From contig JANVFP010000013.1 in NCBI GenBank assembly GCA_027919835.1, forward strand, positions 806,001 to 870,000: a stretch of 64,000 nucleotides of DNA. The letters run 5' to 3'. The notes below the pieces were generated by a model, which was not told where the DNA came from, did no database searches, and saw nothing but the letters and a program-made list of their open reading frames with translations. The stretch's first letter is position 1, and each line of letters begins with the position of its first letter. Position numbers and translations under genes: made by a program. Origin of the DNA: Lentinula raphanica. Taxonomy: Eukaryota > Basidiomycota > Agaricomycetes > Agaricales > Omphalotaceae. Shown piece after piece: positions 31,063-43,115 of the stretch.

Positions 31063-32123
31063 CATCAGGAAAAATGTACTGAGCTCTCAGCCACTAAAAG
31101 CTGCTTTCAGGCCCCCTAGAGCCTTTCAAGGCTTTGGAGCCCCCAAAGCCTGCAGAGATACCCCCCAAATCCTAGGCACTCTCAGCCACTTGAAAGTCCC
31201 AGGGTATTCTTTGAGGTGCTTTGAGGTGCTTTGAGTATTTTTGAGTGTCTTTGAGTGTCTTTGAGGATCTTTGAGGATCTTTGAGAGTCTTTGAGGTGCT
31301 TTGAGATGCTTTCAAAAGCAAATAATATAAATAAAAATCAGTTGATTCCTCTCATTTCTATTTTACATTAGATTCTATTCTATTTTATTTTATATTCCAG
31401 TATTATGTAATTTTTGATTATTATATTACATAAGACTTATATAATTACAAGAATTTGTAATGTACTATCTAAATTACCAGATTATATAGGAAATCTAATC
31501 TATAAATGTCATATATAAAGTCCTTCATTGAGATATGATAACATATATAACATGTAGATATGTAGTTAATATAGCTATATATGTGTTTTGACCAGGTGTC
31601 AAACTTTTTGATTGTACATGGTTCACGGTGGCAGGCCAAATATGCCATTGAAATAAGATCTTGTCAAAGTTGTCAATTGGAGTTGTTAATGCATGTATCT
31701 TCTAGATTAAAAAGGTTCTGCAATGCACTTATCTAATTCTCTATTTGAATGATGTTTTCTTCATTGAATTTGATATTAAAGAGTTGCTACAAAGCTTTGC
31801 AAAGACTTTCAAAGATCCTCAAAGAGTTTCAAAGATCCTCAAAGATCCTCAAAGATCCTCAAAGATCCTCAAAGCACTTCAAAGCACCACAAAGCAGTTT
31901 AGTGACCTGGGTAACCTAGGCAGCCTAGGCCATTGAGGCACTTTCAGAGTCTCTAGGAATCAGCCATTTCTGGAGGTGCTCTCAGATTAAAGTATATTTC
32001 TTTGAGGTTGCCTAAGAAATTCCCATTTTCCTCTGTGCTTTCTAGCTCTTCCAAGCATGTAGGCCCTCTAGAGAGCCTCAAAGATACTTACAGTTGCCTA
32101 GGCCTAGAGTGTTTTTCCTGATG
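31063..32123 (+). mobile_element. CATCAGG element copy 1 (1061 bp, non-autonomous) in LINE ORF2
   Basis: The tips are CATCAGGAAAAA and TTTTTCCTGATG. CT is duplicated at 31061-31062 and 32124-32125, and the pre-insertion reading GATGGCTGCGG keeps the LINE frame. There is no coding capacity; the middle is AT-rich. Next to the ends are oppositely oriented arrays of about 11-bp units: TTTGAGGTGC/TTTGAGGATC at about 31208-31315 and their complement at about 31795-31895. The two copies share orientation and are about 93-95 percent alike by eye. Confidence 0.88.
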
Positions 32124-34440
32124 CTGCGGCTTTCAACGATATTGCAAGGTTCGGAATAGTCGAGGGATCAGATTTCTCTGACGGGTGGATGTGCCCAATA
32201 TATAAGAAGGGCGACAAGAATGAAATCGCGAACTATAGACCAATAACGCTCCTGAACACGGACTACAAAATATTTACCAAAATACTTACTTTGAGATTGA
32301 GCAAAGTCGCACCTATACTCCTCCACCCAAGCCAAGCTGGCTTCGTCCCAGGAAGATACATTACAGACCAGACTGAACTGATCAGAATGATAATGAATTA
32401 TGCAGAGGCTACTGAGGAAAATGGCCTCATTGTGTCCCTGGACCAAGAAAAAGCATATGACAAGATTCGGCATGACTATCTGTGGAGAGTTCTACAAAGA
32501 TTTGGTTTCCCGGAAGAGTTTGTCTCGACAGTCCAGAACTTGTATAAACCAGCAAAAACGTTGGTCATGATTAATGGTTGCAAGAGCGATAAGTTTGACG
32601 TTGAACGAGGAGTTCGCCAGGGTGATCCATTGTCCTGCCTGATTTTTGACTTGGCAATCGAACCTCTAGCTGCAATGATGAGAGCATCGGATCTGCAAGG
32701 ATATCAAATTCCGGGAGAGAGGGAAAGGCTGATAGCCAACCTCTTTGCTGACGATACTACTACATTTTTGAATGCGAATGATGATTTCGAGACCCTTCAA
32801 GTGATACTGGACAAGTGGTGCTTAGCATCAGGAGCTAAATTTAACATCGGGAAGACACATATCATACCAATAGGGACAGAAAACTACCGGCAGGAAGTCA
32901 TTCACATGAGAAAAACAAAACCCGATGGGATACCACTACCCGACCATTTGCACATTGCGGAAGAAGGCGAAGCTACACGCATCCTAGGTGCATGGTTCGG
33001 GAACAAGGTGAATGCAGAACAGATTTGGGCACCAGTGCTGGAAAAGGTTGATAAGGGCCTTACACGATGGTCAGCAAATGGACTGACTATGGAAGGAAGG
33101 AGACATGTCGTGCAAATGATTGCTGGTGGCATGACACAATACCTAACAATGGTTCAGGGCATGCCGAAGACAGTAGAGCAAAGGCTTGCAAAACGTATTA
33201 GAGCCTACATGTGGAATGAAAATGAGAGAGATCCGGTAAACCAAAAGGTCCTGTATGGACCTATTGAAAAAGGAGGAAGAAAAGTGTTAGACATTGAGGC
33301 GCGAAATGAAGCCATAAATGTGATGCGGTTGAAGTCATACTTGTCCTTCGAACCAACCTGGACCAAGGTTGCAGATGCCCTCTTCGCCTTGAATGTGCCT
33401 AGTTCGGAACGAAACGTTGATCCAGCAGTAAGGATCAATATATTCCTGCAATCATGGCAAACGTATCAGAACAAGAATCAAATACCACGTCTAAAAACAC
33501 TGACCGATACGGCTAAGAAACATGGGCTCCGAATTGAAGGTGTTGCCTTCTCAAGGGAAATCCTTAGGGGCATGCCTATATGGTACCATAAAGAAGCAAA
33601 CCCACTGATACGGTCAATGAACTCGACAAAGTCCAGTATATGCCTACGAACGAAACACAAAATTCGAACAGTGGGAGAAGCAGTCGATTTGATAACAAAA
33701 TATCAGGATGATGCACATGTCCCAGATGGTATGTGCAAATGTATGGGATGTGAAAGCATACGAACGAGTTGGCAATGTGAACATCCCCATGGTTGCATAA
33801 GTCAAGCAAGGAAACTACTAGACACACTACCCCCGAAATGGGATCCAAGGTCAGAACTGCCAGAGGATTATCAGGGAGAATACAGGGCCAGTGGAGAAGA
33901 AAACAGAAACAAGATAGTACCTTTTGACAACCGCATAACCACAAATGGTTCCATGTCAGAGATTTTCAGAATCTTCACAGATAAAGACGCGAAACCAACG
34001 AACTCTCTCCCGAACCTGAAGGCAATGGCAGAAATACTTGATGATGCTGTTGTAGCAACGGATGGCTCATGCGAGAATAATGGTGAAGAGAACGCAAGAG
34101 CGGGAGCAGGTGTATTTGTTTCGGAAGGAAGTACACAGAACAAATCACTAAAGCTACCAAAATACCTAGCACAATCAAATCAAACGGGTGAGCTTGTGGC
34201 AGCAAAAATCGCAGCTGAGATAATAGACCCAAGAAAAGAACTTACCCTGGAAACAGACTCGAAATATGTGCTGACCATTCTTGAGAATCACCAGGAGCTG
34301 GAGGATAAAGGCTTCATAGGGATCCCTCACGCAAAGCTGGTAAAAAGTGCCATTGCCAGCTTCCGGATGAGGCCTAGGCAGACACGTATGATCTGGGTTA
34401 AAGGTCACAATGGACATAGGGGAAATGAGGAAGCAGATAA

Positions 34441-35506
34441 CATCAGGAAAAATGTACTGAGCCCTCAGCCACTAAAAGCTGCTCTCAGGCCCCCTAGAGC
34501 CTTTCAAGGCTTTGGAGCCCCCAAAGCCTGCAAAGATACCCCCCAAATCCTAGGCAGTCTCAGCCACCTGAAAGTCTTGAGGTATTCTTTGGGGTGCTTT
34601 GGGGTGCTTTGAGGTGCTTTGAAGTGCTTTGAGGATCTTTGAGTGTCTTTGAGTGTCTTTGAGGATCTTTGAGTGTCTTTGAGGATCTTTGAGGTGCTTT
34701 GGGATGCTTTCAAAAGCAAAAATATGAATAAAAATCAATTGATTCCTCTTATTTCTATTTCACATTACATTCTATTTTATTTTATTCTATTTCATATTCT
34801 AGTATTATGTAATTTCTAATCATATTATATTATGTAAGACTTATATAATTACAAGATTTTGTAATGTACTGTTTAAATTACCAAACTATATAGAGAATCT
34901 AATCTATAAATGTTATATATAAAATCCTTCATTGAGATATGATAACATATACAACATGTAGACATGTAGTTAATATAGCTATAGATGTGTTTTGACCATG
35001 TGACAAACTTTTTGATTGTACATGGTTCACGGTGGCAGGCCAAATATATCATTGAAACAAGATCTTGTCAAAGTTGTCAATTGGAATTTTTGATGCATGT
35101 ATCTTCTAGATTAAGAAAGTTCTGCAATGCACTTATGTAATTTCCTATTTGGGTGATGTTTTCTTCATTTAATTTGATATTAAAAGTTGCTAAAAAGCTC
35201 TGCAAAGACTCTCAAAGATACTCAAAGATCCTCAAAGACCCTCAAAGATCCTCAAAGCACTTCAAAGCACCACAAAGCAGTTTGGTGACCTGGGTTACCT
35301 GGGCAACCTAGGCCATTGAGGCACTTTCAGAGTCTCTAGGAATTAGCCATTTCTTGAGGTGCTCTCAGATCAAAGTATATTTCTTTGAGGTTGCCTAAGA
35401 AATGCCCATTTTCCTCAGTGCTTTCTAGCTCTCCTAAGCATGTAGGCCCTCTAGAGAGCCTCAAAGATACTCACAGTTACCTAGGCCTAGAGTGTTTTTC
35501 CTGATG
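34441..35506 (+). mobile_element. CATCAGG element copy 2 (1066 bp, non-autonomous) in LINE ORF2
   Basis: It has the same CATCAGGAAAAA/TTTTTCCTGATG tips as copy 1. AA is duplicated at 34439-34440 and 35507-35508. The pre-insertion codons read GAT AAA CTT, restoring the RNase H motif EADKLAG, which confirms the boundaries. Subterminal arrays: about 34583-34705 (TTTGAGG units) and about 35205-35275 (complement). Two-bp duplications without TA preference exclude Tc1/mariner; a Mirage/CMC-type origin is only a guess. Confidence 0.88.
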
Positions 35507-36692
35507 AAACTTGCTGGTGCAGCAGTGAGGAAAGATAAAGCGAGTTATGTGAACCTGACTCCACCGCCGGAACTGAATGTCACGGGTGCGAAGTTGAGCA
35601 AGGTCACACAGGCAATAGCATACAAGGCAATCATGATGCAGAAATCGAGTGCCGACAGTATGTATCGGAAACGGACAGATAGAAACTTGATGCGAATCAA
35701 AAACTGTACTGAAGATATGTTTGGGTACCTCCCCACCTCCGAGGCTATCTGGAAGTCAATTCGACATAAAGATTTTGAGCTCAAAATCCAGATCTTCTTG
35801 TGGAAAGCAATTCACGAAGCATACTGGATAGGCGACCGGTGGACTAACTCCAACATGAGACAAGAATTGCAAGAAAGAGCAGTTTGTCAAGTCTGTGGGG
35901 AAGTCGATGACATGAATCACATTTTGACGAAATGCCAATCTCCAGGTCAGGAACTGGTATGGAAATTAGCCGGAGAACTTTGGAACTCCAAGAACACGAA
36001 CATACAGTGGAGTCGAGACCTCACCATAGGAGATATTCTGGGATGCGGGTTGGCTAGAATAAAAGGGCAAGAGTCGCAGAAACCTCTTGTGGGTCAAGCC
36101 AGATTCTGGAAACTCCTTGTAGCGCACTCGGCACTTTTGATCTGGGCTCTACGATGCGAAAGAGTGATCAACAATGCAGGAAGACCTTTCCCTGAAGATG
36201 TAGTCCGCAACAGGTGGATTAAAATCATGAACGGCCGACTTGAGTTAGACCGCAACATGACAAGTGCCAGATATGAAAAAAGAGCCTTAAGCAAGAGGCT
36301 AGTCCTCCAGACCTGGAAAGGTGTTCTCTTGAACAAAGGGCGCCTTCCAAAGGACTGGACGGATGAGCGTATAAACGGGGTTTTAGTGGGTATTGCCGGG
36401 TCGGACAGGGATGAGAGTGGTGTCGGGTGAGGTAAGTTGGTTGGTGGAAGAGATGAGATGGATATTGGACCCGGTCCGAGTCCCACACTTTGTGCGTAAA
36501 TGCATTTCCCCGAGGAGGAAGAAAGAGCGGAAGCTGATATGACTATGATTATGCCCTATGTTCAACCTATGCTAACCAAAGCAAGGACAAAGTCCCTTGC
36601 ACAAACCGCGTGGACCCAGGAGACGACGATAAAAGTGTCGACTGCCTGGAGATCCTATAAGCGCACCTCCAAAAAAAAAATAAAATAAAAAA

Positions 36693-36708
36693 TAAATGAC
36701 CGCAGATA
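36693..36708. repeat. 16-bp target-site duplication, right of LINE
   Basis: TAAATGACCGCAGATA follows the A-rich tail (36671-36692) and repeats 26302-26317 exactly. Only 82 bp remain to the DUF202 start codon. Confidence 0.9.
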
Positions 36709-36790
36709 TGACACATAGTAAGGAGAACGTGATTAGTCACGTAAATCTAAATTAGGAAATTGTTGGTGGACCCCGTCTTTCGAATTGACT

Positions 36791-37222
36791 ATGCAAAGCC
36801 TCACTATCAAAAACACAGGGAGCACTGCACGAGATTTTTGCTTTCTCGAAAGAAATCTCCTCTCCCATCTCAAGCTTGCTCTTCTCTTCTCCATCTTATC
36901 TTCATCCCTCATTCTTCATGCTCGACTTGTACCAGAATCTGGTGATGAAACGAACGGCTCCAACCTAAGCACTCCTTTATCAGGACTGGAATTCGCAGCA
37001 TCGGTGCTTGCAATCGTGGGCGGGCTATGGGAGTACTTCAATGGATATCGAGATCTGCTGGATATGCGGGCATTTCTTGCAGGGACCAAGTATGTTTTAA
37101 CGCCATAAATACCTGATGTTAGTTCCTCATCGTTTGCCAGACCTCATCTAGCAGTCATGGTCGCAATAGTTGCTGTTATTCTGGTTACATGTGTAATACT
37201 GCTAACGGACCACCAACTCTGA
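36791..37222 (+). CDS. DUF202 (YidH-like) integral membrane protein
   Basis: Two exons are joined by a GT-AG intron (donor after 37090, acceptor before 37141). The protein of about 127 residues starts MQSLTIKNTGSTARDFCFLE; the NTGSTARDFxxLERNLLSHLK motif is the DUF202 signature. Three hydrophobic helices follow: LALLFSILSSSLILHARL, GLEFAASVLAIVGGLWEYF and, after the intron, HLAVMVAIVAVILVTCVILL. It ends TDHQL. The same fold occurs in the membrane part of fungal VTC polyphosphate proteins, but this stand-alone form has no assigned role. I chose the ATG at 36791. The promoter has been displaced: the LINE and its duplication end 82 bp upstream. Confidence 0.85.
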
Positions 37223-37583
37223 AATACTTGATGATTTTCCATTGTCCAAATGTAGCTGTAATTTCTCGCTGTGAGGTAACAAGACAATATGTATTGTATC
37301 AGCTCTAACAAGAGCCGCAAATATTTGGGCGTTCTCCTTCCTCCTCGACCTTCTCGATCCAAGACTCTTGCTTATTACAGAACCGCTGCTCGTGTGAGCG
37401 TTGAACATTGAAGACACATAAATCGTATGTAAGAGAACGTTTCTGCGGACCGATTCACACGAGGAAAATTGACCCATCCAATCTTTTACTTACTCTTATT
37501 CATTCACCGTCAGTTGGCTTTCCTTCTTGCTCTTGACCACCACTTTCATTCTTCTTTCCTCTTCTTAACGACCTCCCCTCGTC
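37223..37583. other. Intergenic spacer upstream of MET13
   Basis: These 361 bp hold CT-rich tracts just before the MET13 start (about 37485-37580: repeated CTTTC, TTCTT and CCTC), which is common in fungal core promoters. No CACGTG (Cbf1) box or other gene was seen. Confidence 0.5.
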
Positions 37584-39783
37584 ATGAAAGTTACCCAAAA
37601 AATCTCACAATGCGAGAGAGAAAATAAAATATGGTGGTCCTTCGAATACTTTCCCCCTAGGACGGCTCAGGTATGCAAACTTCGCTACTACATTTGTTTT
37701 GTTTTCTACAACCTCGATGTCCGTCAAAGGGTCTCCAAAATCTGTTGGATCGTATAGAACGTATGCGGGGACTTGGTCCAGAGTTCATCGATATCACTTG
37801 GTATGTCCATTTACGATTTTGTGCATAACCCGCTTGTGGCCGACACAACCCATAGGAACGCTGGTGGACGAACTTCCGAACTCACGGCGGAAATGGTTAA
37901 GACTTGTCAGGGCTTGGTCGGCATCGAGACTTGTATGCATTTAACATGTACCAATATGCCCAAAGAGAAAGTCGACATCGCTCTCCGGGTGCGTTTTGGC
38001 TCCTGTCCCTCTTTCTGCTGCTGATTTCAAGTCCAGGAAGCGAAAAAATCAGGGTGTAGGAATGTCCTTGCGCTAAGAGGTGACCCTCCGATGGGCAAAG
38101 AGGAATGGGAGGCTGTCGAGGGTGGCTTTGTGCACGGTATCGATCTCGTGCGACATATCCGCCGTGAATACGGAGACTACTTCGACATCGCCGTAGCTGG
38201 CTTCCCTCAGCATCAATCTCTTCCTCCGGAGGAACGGGACCTTGAAATGAAATACCTTAAGAACAAGATCGACGCCGGAGTGAACTTCATCTTCACCCAG
38301 ATGTTCTATGATGTCGATATCTTCATCGATTGGGTCAAAGCAGTCCGAGCAGCTGGTATCACTATCCCTATCGTCCCTGGTATCGCCCCGATTCAAACCT
38401 GGAATGGGTTCCAAAGGGCAACTAGTTTAGCCAAGACTATCATCCCACAATCTTTCCTGGACGCGCTGGAGCCGCACAAGGCCAACGACGAAAAGGTGAG
38501 GGAGATTGGGACCCAGCTTGTTGCAGAGATGTGCCGGAAGATCTTGAACGCAGACCTGGGTATTCGTGGCCTACATTTCTATACCATGAACTTGGAGAAG
38601 GGGACAAAAATGCTGCTGCAAGAGTTGAATCTGGTTCCTAGGGTGGAAACGGTCAAACCTCTTCCCTGGAGACAGGTAAGAATCATATCATCCCTTCCTG
38701 GTACCTCTTCCTCAGCTCTTTTGTAGTCCCTCACACCTACCCGACGCCAAGAGACCATCCGGCCTATCTTCTGGGCAAACAGAACTAAGTCTTACATCTC
38801 ACGAACCGAAAATTGGGATGAATATCCCAACGGTCGTTTCGGTGATTCTCGTAGTCCCGCATACGGTGAACTAGATGGTTATGGAGTTTCTATCAAACAG
38901 TCTGTCCGTATAAACTCTCTAGACATACCTTTAAACTGTTACTGACCTCTTTCGATGATTAGAGAGAAGACGCCCTCAAACTCTGGGGTCAACCATCGAC
39001 TTTTGCCGAAATCGCCGACCTCTTTGCCCAGTTTTGTTTAGGCAAGCTCGACGCCCTTCCATGGTCTGATCAAAAGCCCTTGAACGAGACTTCGATCATC
39101 TCTGAGCAACTCGCTCGGATGAACACCCTTGGTTTCCTCACGATCAATTCTCAACCTGCTGTCGATGGAGCCAGAAGCAATGATAAGTTATTCGGGTGGG
39201 GTCCTAGTAATGGTTATGTGTACCAGAAGGTTCGCGATAATCGTGAAGCACGAGAAAACATCTCAAACTTTGCCCATTTGACAGGCCTACCTCGAATTCT
39301 TCGTTCAACCCTCATTGCTCACCCTCCTCCTCTCACATATCGAACGAGACAGCAACATCACCTACTATGTTATCAATAAACGTGGAGACCTACGTACAAA
39401 CACTCATTCAGAGGGACCGAACGCCGTAACCTGGGGTGTTTTCCCAGGCAAGGAGATTGTCCAGCCAACGATTGTGGAGGCGGTTAGCTTCATGGCATGG
39501 AAGGTTTGCATCTGCTCTGGTCTCTTGTCAACAATGTAGATTGACTATGCATTGCTCACAGGACGAAGCGTTCGAACTGGGCCAGCAATGGGCCCGAGTT
39601 TACGATCCACAATCACCCTCAGCGAAACTCATTTCCGAGTTAATGGATACCTGTTACCTCGTGAATGTTGTGCATAACGACTTTCACGATAGAGATGCCA
39701 TATTCAAGCCTTTCTTCCAAGCCGGTGAAGAATACAAGGCTGCACAAGTCAACGCCCCCAACGGCAGTGTTAACGGACACTAG
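37584..39783 (+). CDS. MET13: Methylenetetrahydrofolate reductase (MET13 type)
   Basis: The enzyme reduces 5,10-methylene-THF to 5-methyl-THF for methionine synthesis in the cytosol. The start [20 protein letters not shown] leads into [15 protein letters not shown] with the catalytic Glu. The FAD barrel continues with [86 protein letters not shown] and [20 protein letters not shown]. The C-terminal S-adenosylmethionine-responsive domain is complete: [60 protein letters not shown] and [15 protein letters not shown]. It stops at 39781-39783. Several introns are present. The N-terminus resembles yeast Met13 (FEYF, WNAGG) more than Met12. Confidence 0.94.
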
Positions 39784-40127
39784 AAGGACCACATTCAACT
39801 CACTATCATTATGTGAACAGGCCTCAACAGCCGACAATTAATCTCATTTAGAGTGCTTTGCTTGCTCTCAACGTGCAGTGCTTCAACTGTCACTGGACAC
39901 TCGGTCCTCTCTGTATCATACTGGTTGTTCTCGCGCATCTCTCCCTCTTGTAGCATCTTGTCGGGTTCAACCCCCGCTGTTTTCATACCTAGCCATCCAC
40001 ACCATTGCATCTCATACTAGCATACTTTCCAATTTGCATCAACTGCACTGTAAACAATGCATCGATATGACTACTATTACTTAGTATAACAATACGACAA
40101 CAGAATATAAGGATACAATGGTTTTAT
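39784..40127. other. Convergent 3' spacer between MET13 and the ELMO gene
   Basis: These 344 bp hold the 3' ends of both genes. No gene, repeat or RNA was recognised. Confidence 0.5.
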
Positions 40128-43115
40128 TCATATGAGCGGGGAATAGAAAAAATCAGTGTTAGGTGGTGGAGGTCCTGCTGTCAATCCACTAGGAATTTCC
40201 ACCATCTCGCCGGATAGGTCTACAATCAACATTCATGAGAGAAAATCGGGATAGCAGACAACCGCGCCTTACCTAGCAACTTGATCTTAAGACCAATTTC
40301 CGTCAATGCTTGTACGAATCCTGCTGTCTCATCGGATGCAACATGCCCACCATCCTTCCTCAACATATTCAATCCATCCGTCCAGTCAGCCCAACGAGAC
40401 TGATCTGGAGCTATCAGATCCGCGAGCGAGCCTTGCTCTTCGTTTATACTGATCAGGGAGAACGAAAGTGGCGACGGACCCAAGGGAGTGGTGGGTGGAA
40501 GATCGTTATGATCTCGAAGAACACCTGGAGGAGGGATACAACCACCCGTTGCGATTTCGCTGATCGCACCAATTTCTATCCTCTCCGGAAGGTCTTCGAG
40601 ACCGCCTCTGACAGGAAATTTGACAGCGCTATCCACGAAGTGTAGGTACTTCAGACTGTTATCCTAGCGACTACTCAGTGAGATGTTGTTGTGTAACATC
40701 GTCAAGAATGCTCACCAAGCGCACAAATCTACGACAAAAGCTCAGAATGACAAAGTTCAAGTACTATCACAAGATCAACATACCTCCAGGGTCTACTTGG
40801 CCGTCGAGAATCCCGCGGCTGAGGAGCATTACTTGGTAATGCGATGACAAACCAAGCTCCCTGCATCAGACATTGTATCCTTTGCTGACGCACGAATTCG
40901 TATGACTCTTTGAATATCTTGGCTCGTAGATTTCTGAACGATTCGTCAATCGACACAATCAAAAACACCAATGCAGACAGCAGATACGCACCGCACAGGA
41001 ACCTTGCTCAGTAGGTCATCTTCTTGTTCAAGTTCCTTGATTTGTCTATCCCGAACTGCACGATATTCGCATTCCAAAAAGTCGTGCTCAACTTCATGCC
41101 ATGCCCGTACGTTTTCACTCTGAAGCGCAACTTTGACCCTAGCGACAGAGGTTCATTGGATGCCGGTTAGTCAGAATATCTACAACTCACTGGCTACGGA
41201 CCAAAGCGACCACTCGAGCGAAATCTCCAGAGGCTGCCCCGCTCTCGCTCCACATCCTCAGGAAGAAATTAGTGGCCAATGCATGAACCTTGTAGAAGTC
41301 TAGGAAAAAAGGCTGAAACGTAGTCGAAGTGGAATCTGTATAGGTAAGATCAGTCTTTGGGACGATAGAGTAGAAGATAAAGACCATACATCCAGGAGCA
41401 AAGATGGCCCAGTGTTCTGACAACAATTCCACGACCTCGTTTGATGCTTTGGCAATAGGACAACGTCGCTCGACGGGACGACTGAGTTGTTCCAGGACAA
41501 CCTATATAACAGAATTAGAATAAAGGTGAAGATATTTGCAGAGGCGATAATTACCTTGGAGAAATCAGGATCTCGCTCAGCGAATCGTTTCTATCGAACC
41601 ATGTCAGCCTACAGCTCAAGATCAAGTGTAACTTTTTACCAAACACTCTAAACCCAGAACTCCGACATCGTTGAACTCCGTTTCGATATCTTCGGAGTCG
41701 AAACCAAGCTTGCGCCATTTGAGTTGCTCTCCGTGTTCATCAACTTCTGTTTCCAGTTTGCTGTGATTCCAGATGAATGTCAGATCTGCTTCATGGGCAG
41801 GGTGGGTTTCCATATTGACAGGTGTGCTTTTCTTGCGGTATATTACCCTCAGCATGTTGGCTTGGAAATCAAGGATTGATGATGTGAGATCTTCCATGGT
41901 GTGCTGAGACATAAGCCGCTAACAACGAGATTGAGTTGTTGAAAGAGACTGCAAGATTCGACTCACTACAACAGCTTTCCGCATGTTGAACCTCTCCATT
42001 TCTGCTATGAATTCTTCCCATCTCGCATCACTGGCATGAGATAGTAGGGAATTTATCAACATCATACTAAAGTAGAGAATTAGATAGAACATGAAGCAAG
42101 GCAACGTAGACGATCACCTACCTATAATGAGCCATAGCAGTATCGGCACTGCCTAAACGATTGACGATGGTTTCCAGGAGACTCCTTTCCTTTCGCATCT
42201 GTTCAAACACCATGGTGAAGCCGTAGCGGTAGACAGAGCCAGGTACTATAGCGGGTCCGCTCTTGCTAGAACCAGCTTGAGGTCCTGGAGCATCGGAGGG
42301 GTCGGCTTCGACTAATTTTTTCAATATCGCGGTCGCAGGTCGACAAACGTTGATCAGGGACTGAGGGGACGACAGCACCTGTACGACTCTAAGAATGAAA
42401 GCCTCGTCAAGCGATGCCCATCCGTAGTCCAGCTCCATCAAGTTTTGCATGGCAGTGAGGGCGACCTACGAATACTCATCTTAAGAACTAACATAGCTCC
42501 AGAGACAACAAGGACTAACCGCTAGAGTGTTACCCTGTGTGGTGAAAATGATGTCCACGAGTTCTGCGACACCGTTATGGTTGATAAATTCTAAAGCGAA
42601 TTCGTTTTCCTAGGACGTGTTAGATATATCCTTAGGTAACGAAGAATATACAGTTTAATCACCCTGATATATCTCTGGAGGGTATACAAAGTCAACCTCA
42701 TCGTCCTCAAATCCCTGCTTTGGAGCTTCTCTGCAATTTCTCTTCCTTCCTTGTGAGGGGCATTGACGAGTCTGTGCGCGTAAGTATTAGGACGGGCTGT
42801 GGTCGAAGAGATAGCAGCTCACCTGAGATCCAACTTGGCTTTGATTTTCTTCCTCAGATTGTCGTTGGTTACCAGTTCATGGTTGACGTCTCTCAACGCG
42901 TAATCCGAAGGTGTTCCTTTGATCTTGAGGTTGACGCAGAGCTGCCTAACTACGTCGGCGACTGCCAAGGTGGGATCAATGCGGGCACGGACAGTAAGAC
43001 CGTCGCTAGTAGTGACATTGTTCGTTGGTACCAGACCGGGTTTCGATTGGGATCCGTTATTTGGAGGGGTAGCGAACGAAGTACTCTGAGGTGGAACAGA
43101 ATTATGATTGGACAT
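40128..43115 (-). CDS. ELMO/CED-12 family protein
   Basis: ELMO proteins act with DOCK-type exchange factors to activate Rac GTPases and remodel actin. The start MSNHNSVPPQSTSFATPPNN is disordered. Then come VRARIDPTLAVADVVRQLCV and LKIKGTPSDYALRDVNHELV (ubiquitin-like N-terminal domain), and armadillo-type helices (MRLTLYTLQRYIRENEFALE, GVAELVDIIFTTQGNTLAVA, LTAMQNLMELDYGW). The ELMO domain follows: MEDLTSSILDFQANMLRVIY, GFDSEDIETEFNDVGVLGLE, RFAERDPDFSKVVLEQLSRP and RRCPIAKASNEVVELLSEHW. The C-terminal part (ESYEFVRQQRIQCLMQGAWF, SLKYLHFVDSAVKFP) looks PH-like. The end GPPPPNTDFFYSPLI before the stop at 40128 is a proline tail, as in animal ELMO, where it binds DOCK SH3. About ten short introns. 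Confidence 0.88.

Larger units (their letters stand above)
28849..36430 (+). pseudogene. LINE ORF2: endonuclease, reverse transcriptase, RNase H; interrupted twice
   Basis: Three pieces (to 31062, 32124-34440, 35507-36430) join in one frame once each insert and one 2-bp duplication are left out: about 1816 residues with no other defect seen. The endonuclease, about residues 195-440, has GSLNMRG, LQETHL, LLGDCNMVE, SRIDRIY and NADHSLIS. Reverse transcriptase, about 700-1100, has NSAPGLDGVPYELYK, IANYRPITLLNTDYKI, QAGFVPGR, VSLDQEKAYD, RQGDPLS and the catalytic NLFADDTTTF. RNase H, about 1380-1520, has VATDGSCENN, ELVAAKIAAE, LETDSKYV and KGHNGHRGNEEAD-KLA. A C-terminal finger CQVCGEVDDMNHILTKC (about 1637) is usual for Tad1. 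Insert 1 splits the RT N-terminal region, insert 2 splits NEEAD from KLA. Confidence 0.9.
26318..36692 (+). mobile_element. Full-length Tad1-like LINE, 10.4 kb including two nested insertions
   Basis: A non-LTR retrotransposon with a 5' leader, ORF1 (RNA-binding), ORF2 (AP endonuclease, reverse transcriptase, RNase H, zinc knuckle), a short 3' untranslated region and an A-rich tail at 36671-36692. A perfect 16-bp duplication borders it. Taking away the two 1.06-kb inserts (with their 2-bp duplications) leaves about 8.2 kb. The presence of RNase H and a long ORF2 place it in the Tad1 clade known from fungi. TATAAAA occurs at 26861-26867 ahead of ORF1 and at 28723-28729 ahead of ORF2. It lies in what was an interval of about 140 bp between the helicase relic and the DUF202 gene. 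It cannot make a full ORF2 protein because of the insertions. Confidence 0.92.

Noticed and set aside
31208..31320. Short repeated units as a possible CRISPR-like array
   Set aside because: Units are about 11 bp and directly adjacent, without unique spacers. They are minisatellites in a eukaryotic transposon.
31063..35506. CATCAGG inserts as introns or introner-like elements
   Set aside because: The ends are not GT-AG at the precise in-frame junctions, and both show 2-bp duplications with inverted tips, which fits DNA transposons.
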